A stretch of 64,000 bases of DNA, taken from the NCBI GenBank assembly GCA_019828565.1, contig JAHDYR010000005.1:1736001-1800000 (forward strand). The letters run 5' to 3'. Shown here in pieces: positions 36,901 to 45,088 of this stretch; position 1 is the first letter of the stretch; each line of letters starts with the position of its first letter. The DNA is from Carpediemonas membranifera. Lineage: Eukaryota; Fornicata. The translations under genes and the position numbers were made by a program. Below the pieces are notes generated by a model. The model did no database searches, had not been told where the DNA came from, and saw only the letters and a list, made by a program, of their open reading frames with translations.

Positions 36901-38267
36901 CAAAAAAAGCGGACGGGTGCTCGGTATCCCCGTAGGCGACGACGCGGGCGTTGCCAACGCTGTGGACGCGGCCTTCTCGCGCATGGAGGACGCGCTCGTG
37001 CGGGTGGCCGAGATGACCGAGGCAGTGGGGCCGAAAGCGGCCTCGGTGGCGGTCAATCTGATCAGGTCTTGCGTTCTTCCGATGCCTTCGGCAATCTTTC
37101 GCAACGTGAGCCCGATTGGCCACGAATGCCGCACAAAAAAGCCTGGAGCGGAAGCTGAGAGCTGCCATCGCACGCATCCTTCAGGTATCCGACGTCACAA
37201 AGATACCCGAAGAGCGTCTAGCGCTCGATTTCGCCGACTACGGGCTCCGTATCCCTCTTCCGTCGCTCATCTGGAAGTGTGCATTTTTGGGCGCAGCCCA
37301 CCAGCTGCACGCCCTAGGCATCACCCGGGACATGGAGGCGGCGCTGTTCTCTCCAGAAGAGTGCCAGGAGTGGCCCAAAACCATCCAGGAACTGTTTAGC
37401 ATCGAGGCTGAAAAGCCGCAGAAGACACTCACTACGATGCTTGCAAAAGCCTGGACGGCCAAGTACCGCCCCAAGACACCCGCCGACTTCGGCCTAGACC
37501 CCGAGGAGGTCTCCCAGGGCCTCTCTGACTGCAGCTCCCTCGAGGCCCCCGCCGCCGGACTCCTCCGCAAAGAAGCCGCGCTGAGCCCCCTCGACCTCGA
37601 GCAGACCTCCTGCGACAGCGTGTTCGTCCCCGTCACCCGGGCGCACCTCAACATCGCCCCATTCCGCGAGATGCCGGTCACCTGCCCCCTCTGTGGCCAG
37701 CAGGACATCACGTGGCGCCACGCCCTCGGCTGCTCCTACCTGAAGGATGGCGCGACCAACGCACGCCACGACAGCATCAAGATGGCTGTGCACGATCTCG
37801 TGACCCAGGACGACCTCCGCGGGCGCCCCATCCCCCACTGCAAGCCCGAGTTCGATCTGCTCGACACCCACCCTAGGTTCCGCGTCACGAGCGCCGACGC
37901 CCCCACACACAAGCGGGCTGACCTCAAGGTCTGGGGCGAGCGCGACGTGGTCGGAAACGTCGTCCACGACGACGTCTACGTCGACTTCTACTGCGGTCTT
38001 CACCCCCGCGACGCCGAGACCGAGAAGACCCGGGAGTACGCCAACTGGGACGTCACCTTCCTGGTCGCCGCCACCACCGTCGGCGGCGCCACGGAGTCCC
38101 GCCTGACCGCGGACTGGGCGGTGCAGTTTTGCGACGCCATTGCACGGCCGCACCTGGCGGGAACCATGCGCGACACGGCCTTCCTGAAGGCCTGGGAGGG
38201 CAACCTCAGCATCTGGAGTGACTATGTCAGCCAGTGCAAGGCCCGCTGGGCCGAGCTCAACCTATAA
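33911..38267 (+). CDS. RT-endonuclease polyprotein of unit 8, frameshifted
   Basis: The ATG at 33911 is tRNA-derived. The alpha domain is followed by four Pro/Ala repeats (34548-34935) with C-run indels, then a type A RT. Frame breaks at about 36088 (GAGGGCC for GAGGCC), at about 36902 (seven A) and at about 37134 (CACAAAAAAG, one A more than unit 6). The endonuclease frame at the end is open through the knuckle and VYVDF to WAELNL, unlike unit 6. Confidence 0.75.
34548..34935 (+). repeat. 93-bp in-frame tandem repeat, four copies (unit 8)
   Basis: Four copies with frequent one-base C-run differences. Confidence 0.75.
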
Positions 38268-38465
38268 CCAGGTCCCTGCACAGAAATCTGGAGTCGCGAC
38301 TCGGCTGACTTGGCCACTCTAGGCTGCGTCGTCCCCGAGCCCCCCTGCGCCTCCCGCCCCATCGCCGCATCGCATAACGCATCCCCTGCCCCTGCGCGAG
38401 AGTAGTTGCTCGAAATTCCGCGGAGTCGCGTGTCGTTCGGACAACCTGGGAAAGTAAATTCGGCC

Positions 38466-41400
38466 ATGGTATCCAGAGGAAAGTTGCTCGATTCGCCGCC
38501 GCAAGGCGACGAATCCTGCCATACATCCGATGAAGGACCTGGTACGTCTATTGACAAGCGATTAGCGCTGTTCGCTGCTCTTCTGCGGTGGATTAACGAT
38601 TTCCATCCCTCCAGCTCGAAGAACTCTTGGCCGAAGGATACTGAGGCCTTTATTGAGATCTGCATGAACAAAGAACGTCTATTGAGCCTTATTTCGGATT
38701 ACAAGCGTTTCTTCACGGTGAGCAACTTGGTTTGGATAACCAACTACGTTCACGCGGCGACAAATCGCTTCGGCCCCGGCCACAAGGTGAAAGCTTCCCG
38801 CCGCGACGATCACGTCGCAAATGCTGTCGCCATTCTGCACGCTGCAGCCACTGATCAGGCGTTCACATCAACGCTCACCATCGAACGTGCGAACGAGGCT
38901 CTTGAGCGTATGATCGAGCACGCCATCGACCCAGTGAAAGCGAGAAGGATGAACCTCCTTCAGACTGTCCGAGGCCCTCAGAGGACGACGTCTGTAACCG
39001 CCTTGGTGAAGCGGGTCCAGCATGCGCCCCGCCCAGCCAGCCCACCGAATGCGGGCATCGCCCGCGAGTATGCGAGGGCCGATGCCTTCGCCCGACGCCA
39101 GGGTGACCGGCCCCCGAGCCCCACCCCTGCCGATGCTGCCCTCACCGACTCCGCTGTCGCCCTAACTGGGCCGCAGCCCGCAGCCGCCCCGCAGGGTGAC
39201 AGGCCCACGCGCCAGATCCCCGCCCAGGTTGCCCCCACCGACTCCGCTGCCGCCCTAACTGGGCCGCAGCCCGCAGCCGCCCCGCAGGGTGACAGGCCCC
39301 CCGAGCCCCACCCCTGCCCAGGCTGCCCCCACCGACTCCGCTGCCGCCCTAACTGGGCCGCAGCCCGCAGCCGCCCAGCGGGATGACCGGTCTACCGACC
39401 CCACCCCTGCCCAGGCTGCCCCCACCGACTCCGCTGCCGCCCCTAACTGGGCCGCAGCCCGCAGCCGCCCCGCAGGGTGACAGGCCCACGCGCCAGATCC
39501 CCGCCCAGGCTGCCCCCACCGACTCCGCTGCCGCCCACACTGGGCCGCAGCCCGCAGCTGCCCCGCAGGGTGACAGGCCCCCGAGCCCCACCCCTGCCGA
39601 TGCTGCCCCCACCGACTCCGCTGCCGCCCTAACTGGGCCGCAGCCCGCAGCCGCCCCGCAGGGTGACAGGCCCACGCGCCAGACCCCCGCCCAGGTTGCC
39701 CCCACCCAGCCAGAGGAGAGGAACATCGACGACACCGCAGTGTCCGAGTTCCTCTCCCTGGCGGGCGTCGAAGGCGGGGAAGGGGAGAGAGCTGAGTCAG
39801 AGACCGGGCACGATGCCCGTGGTGACTCAGCCAACCCTCCCCTTCGCCCGCCGCCGCAGGCAAGCCAAGGCCCTGAACCACGTACATTCGTATACACAGG
39901 ACCTGACGCTCTGGTTGCCGCTCATCAGCAGGTTGCGCCTGGGGGGTGGCTAGACCTTGCCACGATTGATGGGATCCGCCGCACATTCGTTGAACATGTC
40001 CCCAGAGAGGACCGCAGCGGCATGTGGTCCACTAATGACCAAGTCAGATCGACGCTGACGTCAGTCGAGGCCGTCCGCTGGCTCTCCAGGGGGCAGAACG
40101 GGCAGAACCGCATGTCCAGAGCACGCTGGACGGCTCTCCTCGAGCAGGTCTTTGCGGCTCACCCGAGGAACCGGCCGACGTATGCGTTCCCGCAAGGCCT
40201 GAAGTCGTTCGCACCCAGGTTCGTGGCATTCATCCGCGAGGGACTTGGATTGCCACCTGACCCGGCCATCCCCGCGGTTCCAGGACAGTCGTCGAGTCGA
40301 CCCACTGCCCGTCGTGCGCCGTTGGTCCCGGCTCGGCCCCAGGCACAGCCGCACGCAACCTCCTCCCAGCAGCTGCCGGAGGAGCTCCGATTCCTGCCCT
40401 CGCCGACTGAGGCAGGAAGGATTGGGAAGGCCAAGCCGTCAAAGAAGGGCGCACTGCCGTTCGTGAAGGGCCTGATCAACCGCTTCGTAGCTCTCAACGA
40501 GGCTCCCGCCTCGCGGAAGCGAGCTGCCCTCATTGCTGTCCTACAGCATCCGCGCACGGTGTACAGGCCCTCAAAGGAGCCGGTCGGGCTCAGAAGCCGG
40601 ACACCTGAGTTTGCGGCGTATACCAAAGCAGCGGCCGGCTACTATTCGAGTGCGTTGAAGGTGCTCCTTGCGGAAGACCTCACACTGGCCCCGGCTGAAG
40701 TTGACGAGCAGTTGGAGGCGCTGCAGGAGGAGCCGGTGCTCAACCCGACCCTGTTCCACCCACCCAGGATGCCGGGTGCGCTTGAGTCGTTTGAGCTGAC
40801 AGAGGAGGTCGTCACGCATGTCCTCGATCGACTGAAGACTGACTCGGCACCTGGGCCATCGGGCCTCAGTTTTCTACATCTGAAGCTGGCCTATAGACTG
40901 CGGAAAGGCCAGTTCGTCAGGGCAATAACGCCGCTTTTGCTCGACATCATCAGTGGCGAAAGGTACACTGAGATCCTCTCCCATGCCCGGCTAGTTGCGC
41001 TACCGAAGGGGGCGGGCAACGTGCGCCCCATCGCCATGGGCGAGTGTCTACGCCGCGTGGCCGGGAAGGCTTTGGCCCGCGTGGTTGGCCTGCGCCTTGC
41101 CGCGGACGGGGTCTGCTCTGGCCAGTATGGACTGGGCGAGCCCTGTGGTCTTGACTGTATGGCTGACCTTCTGGCAGAGAGGTATGCAGCAGGCGACCAG
41201 GTATGTGCCGTCGACATGACTAACGCATATGGAACGGTGTCCAGGCAGCACCTCCGGGACGTCGCAGAGGCCTGGGTTCCCGCCCTGCTGCCGTACCTTG
41301 AGGTCATGTACCGTCAGGGTCGTCTGATCACCCCTACAGGACTCGTCATTCCGTCCAGGGAAGGGGTACAGCAGGGGGATCCCATCTCTCCTGTCCTCTT

Positions 41401-43006
41401 CTCCCTGGCCATGAAACCTGTGCTAGACCAGCTGCGGTCTGAATTCCCGGACTGCGACCTGGTTGCATACCAGGATGATGCATACCTTGTCGCCCCCCGC
41501 GACACACCAAGCACACGTATTGATGCCTTCTTTGCTCGATGCGCCGCACTGGCGAACGGCGTGGGTATGAAGGTCAACGCGGCCAAGTGTGTTGTCATCT
41601 CGAAGTTCGGGGTTTCGGGGAACATCCGGCGCGCTGTGTGCGGAAAGGCGGTCGGTGTCCCCATTGGGGATGCTGATGGCGAGGCTGCGGTAGTCGATGA
41701 AGTGTTCTGTGGCATGGAAGCGGCCATCGAAAGAATCGTTGCGATGGTGGAAGCAGTTGGTCCTGTTTCGGCCGGTGTTGCCATCAATATGCTGAGATCG
41801 TGTGTTTTGGCAATGCCTTCGGCAATCTATCGGTCTGTCTCTCCAGTTCCCCACCAATCCAGGACAATTCAGCTGGAAAGGAAAATCCTTCGAGCGATTG
41901 GCGACATCCTGCAGAAAATGGGCAGATTGCAAGTTCCTACGCAGCGTATTGCGCTTGATTACGATGATTTCGGTCTTCGTATGCCTTTGCCATCGCTCGT
42001 GTGGAAGTGTGCATTTTTGGGCACAACACACCAACTGCACACACTACGCCCCAACAGGACCGTCCCTCACCTTGACGAGTCGCTTTTCAAGCTCGATGGC
42101 AGCGCTGTATGGCCTGAAAGTGTCGAGGCTCTCTATGAGATCGAGGCCATGAAGCCTCAGAAGAAGCTAACCAAATTCCATAGAGATGCATGGGTGCTTG
42201 AGTTCCGCCCCAATCAGCCTGCTGACTTCGAGTTATGCCCAGATGCCGCCGTTCAGGCTCTACCGGAGTCAGCTGGCCGCCCCGCCCCCGCTGCCGGAGC
42301 ACTCCGCAAGGAGGCCTCCCTCACGCCCTTGGAGCTCGATCCGGCTCCACTGGGGTCCCTCTTTGTTCCCATTGTGCGGGCGCACCTCGACACGGCCCCA
42401 TTCGAGGAGCTGCCTGAGGTCTGCCCGCTGTGCAACGCGCAAGCCATCACGTGGAAGCACGCCCTCTCGTGCCCCAACCAGACCGGAGGTGCCGACGATG
42501 CCCGCCATGACCACATTCGGGACGTTGTACAGGCCGTTGTCAGTGACGATGACATATCTGGCCGTCCAATGGCTGACGTGAAGCCCGAGCGCTGGCTCAC
42601 CCGGGCCCACCCCAGGTTCCGGCAGGTGTCTGCCAGAGCGCCCACCCGCAAGAGGGCCGACCTCAAGGTCTCTGGTGAGCGTGACGTGGTTGGCAACGTG
42701 GTCCATGACGACGTCTATGTCGATTTTTACTGTGGAGTCAACCCGCGCGCGGCTGAGCTGGAGAAGGCCAGGGAGTACCAGAACTGGGCTATTACATTTA
42801 TCCCAGCCGCCACCACCGTCCTGGGTGAGACTGAGTCCCGCATCACCGAGTGCTGGGCCGTGAAGCTCTGTGAGGCGATCGCCCGCCCCCACCTGGTCCC
42901 CAGGGTCAAGCACCGCACCTTCCTCTCGGTCTGGGCAGACAACATCCGCGTCTGGTCGGACTATGTCTCCCAGTGCAAGGCCCGTTGGGCCGAGCACCAC
43001 CAATAA
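38466..43006 (+). CDS. RT-endonuclease polyprotein of unit 9 (best preserved copy)
   Basis: The ATG at 38466 is tRNA-derived; only non-ATG codons precede it in frame. Order: an alpha N-terminal helical domain without visible zinc fingers or Myb motif; six Pro/Ala repeats; the linker ERNIDDTAVSEFLSLAGVE; the RT with SAPGPSGLSF, PKGAGNVRPIAMGE, AVDMTNAYGTVSR (motif A), QQGDPISP (motif B) and YQDD (motif C, 41468-41479); the knuckle CPLCNAQAITWKHALSC (C-x2-C-x8-H-x3-C); a PD-(D/E)xK-type endonuclease core RADLKVSGERDVV...VYVDF; and the end CKARWAEHHQ. The domain order matches R2/NeSL-clade elements, which nick a fixed target and prime cDNA from it. Two extra C (near 39300 and 39440) are the only frame breaks; discounting them leaves 1512 residues. 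Everything from 39383 to the stop is open. Confidence 0.85.
38490..38515 (+). promoter_or_regulatory. conserved hairpin with GCAA tetraloop at the element 5' end
   Basis: GATTCG and CGAATC pair outside, CGCC and GGCG inside, closed by GCAA, with one unpaired base on each side. It lies at codons 9-17 of the ORF and is present in all eight units, although coding sequence beyond codon 27 splits into the alpha and beta types. It may act in RNA binding or translation; no function is shown. Confidence 0.45.
39105..39675 (+). repeat. 93-bp in-frame tandem repeat, six copies (unit 9)
   Basis: Six copies. It holds both frame breaks of unit 9 (CAGGCCCCCCG and GCCGCCCCTA, each one C longer than the usual form). 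Confidence 0.8.
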
Positions 43007-43198
43007 TCTGCCCTCCCCACAAAATGCCGGAGTCGCGACTCGGCTGACTCGGCCACTCTAGGCTGCGTCGTCCCCGAGCCCCCCTGCGCCTCCCGCCCCA
43101 TCGCCGCATCGCATAACGCATCCCCTGCCCCCGCGCGAGAGTAGTTGCTCGAAATTCCGCGGAGTCGCGTGTCGTTCGGACAACCTGGGAAAGTAAAT
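43007..43198 (+). promoter_or_regulatory. conserved 3' UTR of the retrotransposon (192 bp)
   Basis: It follows the stop and ends at the tRNA junction. The equivalent segments are 6469-6660, 11110-11301, 15345-15536, 19739-19928, 24476-24667, 29069-29260, 33714-33904 and 38268-38459, all 190-192 bp. Each has a perfect palindrome GAGTCGCGACTC (43030-43041 here) and a second GGAGTCGCG near the end. Only the first ~35 bp vary with RT type. In R2-like elements the 3' UTR is what the RT recognises to start cDNA synthesis; that role here is inference. Confidence 0.65.
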
Positions 43199-43270
43199 TC
43201 GGCCATGGTATAGCTGGTTAGAACATAAGACTCTCACTCTTAAGACCCGGGTTCGAGTCCCGGTGGCCGA
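43199..43270 (+). tRNA. tRNA-Glu (CTC), target of the array
   Basis: The acceptor stem TCGGCCA/TGGCCGA has seven pairs. The anticodon stem TAAGA/TCTTA encloses CTCTCAC with anticodon CTC. The T arm is CCGGG-TTCGAGT-CCCGG. The A box TGGTATAGCTGG (43206-43217) and B box GGTTCGAGTCC (43250-43260) match the Pol III consensus. The D stem has one A-C mismatch. The retrotransposon junction falls after nucleotide 13 (43211), inside the A box, yet the gene stays complete because the 13 bp are duplicated. Confidence 0.9.
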
Positions 43271-43352
43271 GAATTTATTCAACAATTTCAGTCGTGTCGA
43301 TCAGTGTCGATTAGATTTATTTATATCTATCTCAGCTTTAAAAAATTACTTG

Positions 43353-43434
43353 GCTGTCATGGTCGAGTGGTCGAAGACGGAGGATTTAAGTCCCTCTCCA
43401 GCAATGGGCGTGGGTTCGAACCCCACTGGCAGCA
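43353..43434 (+). tRNA. tRNA-Leu (TAA)
   Basis: A type II tRNA of 82 nt. The acceptor GCTGTCA/TGGCAGC has one G-T pair. The anticodon loop TTTAAGT gives TAA. A long variable arm and the T arm GTGGG-TTCGAAC-CCCAC follow, then discriminator A. The top pair of the anticodon stem is an A-C mismatch. Confidence 0.85.
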
Positions 43435-43484
43435 ACGGCCCCTGGGGGCATTTTTCAAAAATCTCGAGCAGGATGCCAACCTCA

Positions 43485-43542
43485 ATCCACAAAGTGTGGC
43501 TCTATAACAGAGAGCCCTCCTCTTAAATCCAACCAAAATGGG
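43485..43542 (-). repeat. split direct repeat B2 (58 bp)
   Basis: Identical to 43724-43781. It begins ATCCACAAAGTGTGGCTC on the plus strand and ends at AAAATGGG. Confidence 0.85.
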
Positions 43543-43643
43543 GGGGGGCGAGTATTTACTTCGGGTGGCTTCCCCGAGCTCTTATGACAGACCCGGGTAA
43601 ATCCTCGTCTCGCGATCCGGTCAGGTCCGAAACGGCTCCGACA

Positions 43644-43724
43644 CCTGCCGATGCGTTTCGAAGTGTGACCTAAAGTGCACATTTATCGGCGCGCGCAGGT
43701 GCCAGTGATGGTCCTGTGACAGGA
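43644..43724 (-). repeat. split direct repeat A2 (81 bp)
   Basis: Identical to 47073-47153. The plus strand runs from CCTGCCGATGCG to CCTGTGACAGGA, and the last base is shared with the next repeat. Confidence 0.85.
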
Positions 43725-43781
43725 TCCACAAAGTGTGGCTCTATAACAGAGAGCCCTCCTCTTAAATCCAACCAAAATGGG
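43724..43781 (-). repeat. split direct repeat B1 (58 bp)
   Basis: Second copy of the 43485-43542 repeat, abutting A2 directly. Confidence 0.85.
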
Positions 43782-43818
43782 ACAATCCCGCAAGACGTCC
43801 CTGTGGGACTAAAGCTTT

Positions 43819-43899
43819 GGGCCGGCGAGTCTATCTCGCCTCGACCAGAGTTAAGAATTAATGATGAATCCAGGCCGGCGAGTCCGTCTCGCCTCGGCC
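43819..43899 (-). terminator. two tandem GC-rich hairpins downstream of the YR ORF
   Basis: Two 28-bp near-repeats (43819-43846 and 43872-43899) each contain GGCGAG and CTCGCC around a 5-nt loop (TCTAT and TCCGT). Stems are identical and loops differ. They lie between the YR stop and repeat B1; a role in transcript end formation or RNA packaging is a guess. Confidence 0.4.
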
Positions 43900-43936
43900 G
43901 TTCCCCTCGAACGCGGATGTTTAATGGAGGGGGTGG

Positions 43937-45088
43937 TTAAAAGTGGGGCCCGAGAAGGCTGAGGTTCATCCTCCTGGTGAGGTCCTCGTTTGTTCTGATG
44001 GCGTCAGCGATATAGCTGCGGAGGGAGGTGACGTCCTTCCATGTGCCCATTGAGAGGATCACCTCCAGCGGGACTCCTGATAGAGCCATCTCCGACGCTG
44101 CCCCCTTACGGAAGCTGTGGAGACCCGTCCGTGGACCGAACAACGCCTTCACGACTCGTCGGAGGTGTGCGGCTGTGAGCGGTTTGTCTCTGCTCAGGCG
44201 CCCGTTGACTATGACTCGCCAGATGGGGGTGTCATCAGCCAGGTAGTGTGTGCCCTCGACCCAGCGTCTAAGTGCCAAGGCCGGGTTGAAGGCGGCTGAT
44301 AGCCATACGTATGGTACGCGCTTCTTAACTCCCGTTAGGATGGTCTTGGTCCGCTGAATGTGTAGGAGAATGTCGCCGTTCTTGAGTAGCTCCAGGTCGG
44401 CCGGGCATAGGGAGAGTATCTCGATGCCTCTGGACACCGTCAGATAGGCGACTGCCCCAAAGAGACATGCCTGATATGACTCAAAGTCGTCACTCCGGCG
44501 CCCCAGTGCCTCGATCATCTCAGCCTTGGTGATGGCGCCCTTAGCCGCCTGCTTAACGATGTACTTGGAGTTGGCGGGCGGATGCCAGTCTTTGAGGAAC
44601 TCCTGTAGCTGAACAATCCAGTAGCCCTTCCTCGCCACGTTCGATGGCCCGCAGAAGGAGCCTTCGTCCTTGAGGAAGGCTACAAGCTGGTCTCGATCCG
44701 ACAGGCTGCGATCGCGAGAGCCTTCGAACCTGGCCACCCAGCCGGCCACCGTCCGAGCAGACGCGTGATTAAGGTGAATCACTCTGTCCGACCTGAGGAC
44801 TCTGTGGAAAACGTCCTGAACGCCATCACATTGAACCGTAGGCGTCCTCTGTCCTGTAGGTGAAGTAGGTGGGCCAGATCTGAGCTCGAAGCCGGGACGG
44901 AGAGACGGAGTTTCCAGGACGTCCAACTCTTGAGGAGTCTCATCTCCGGCGCTTGAACCTCTGGGTAGAGGAGAAAGACTGCTGAGGTCCAAGACCTCGG
45001 GTGTCCAGTCTGAGTCTGAACTCTCGCTGTCGCTATCTTCTGGACTATGGCTGCCATAGACGAATTGGGGGCCCAGAGGACGCGACAT
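43937..45088 (-). CDS. tyrosine recombinase of the DIRS-like element
   Basis: 383 residues from the ATG at 45088 (MSRPLGPQFVYG). After an acidic Ser/Asp-rich linker comes the recombinase fold: the helical N-domain DQLVAFLKDEGSF, then SRGIEILSL (first catalytic Arg), GLHSFRKGAAS (His-x-x-Arg), and GTWKDVTSLRSYI (Trp and the nucleophile Tyr). It would join the circular cDNA to the target without duplication. It overlaps the RT ORF by 310 bp in another frame. That frame stays open for 522 more codons upstream to 46654, so an earlier start or a fusion by frameshift cannot be excluded. Confidence 0.85.
   Translation of the reverse strand: MSRPLGPQFVYGSHSPEDSDSESSDSDWTPEVLDLSSLSPLPRGSSAGDETPQELDVLETPSLRPGFELRSGPPTSPTGQRTPTVQCDGVQDVFHRVLRSDRVIHLNHASARTVAGWVARFEGSRDRSLSDRDQLVAFLKDEGSFCGPSNVARKGYWIVQLQEFLKDWHPPANSKYIVKQAAKGAITKAEMIEALGRRSDDFESYQACLFGAVAYLTVSRGIEILSLCPADLELLKNGDILLHIQRTKTILTGVKKRVPYVWLSAAFNPALALRRWVEGTHYLADDTPIWRVIVNGRLSRDKPLTAAHLRRVVKALFGPRTGLHSFRKGAASEMALSGVPLEVILSMGTWKDVTSLRSYIADAIRTNEDLTRRMNLSLLGPHF

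Larger units (their letters stand above)
33905..38459 (+). mobile_element. retrotransposon unit 8 (alpha/A)
   Basis: 4555 bp. The alpha N-terminus is as in units 7 and 9; the type A RT is nearly identical to unit 6. Confidence 0.85.
5408..43198 (+). mobile_element. head-to-tail array of nine tRNA-Glu-targeted non-LTR retrotransposons
   Basis: Eight full units and one 5'-truncated unit lie in the same orientation as the tRNA-Glu gene that ends the array. Every unit is bounded by TCGGCCATGGTAT, the first 13 nt of that tRNA. Unit starts are 6661, 11302, 15537, 19929, 24668, 29261, 33905 and 38460. The pattern fits repeated target-primed insertion at the same tRNA, each event duplicating 13 bp and pushing older copies upstream. 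There are two N-terminal types (alpha, beta) and three RT types (A, B, C): U1 -/B, U2 alpha/A, U3 beta/B, U4 beta/A-variant, U5 alpha/C, U6 beta/A, U7 alpha/C, U8 alpha/A, U9 alpha/C. No LTRs and no poly(A) tails are present. Confidence 0.85.
38460..43198 (+). mobile_element. retrotransposon unit 9 (alpha/C), adjacent to tRNA-Glu
   Basis: 4739 bp. It lies directly upstream of the intact tRNA-Glu gene. If new copies insert at that gene, this is the youngest unit. It is also the least damaged. Confidence 0.9.

Noticed and set aside
38460-38540. HDV-like ribozyme at the 5' end, as in R2 elements
   Set aside because: The hairpin is clear, but I could not place the nested P1, P2 and P3 pairings or the active-site cytosine around it.
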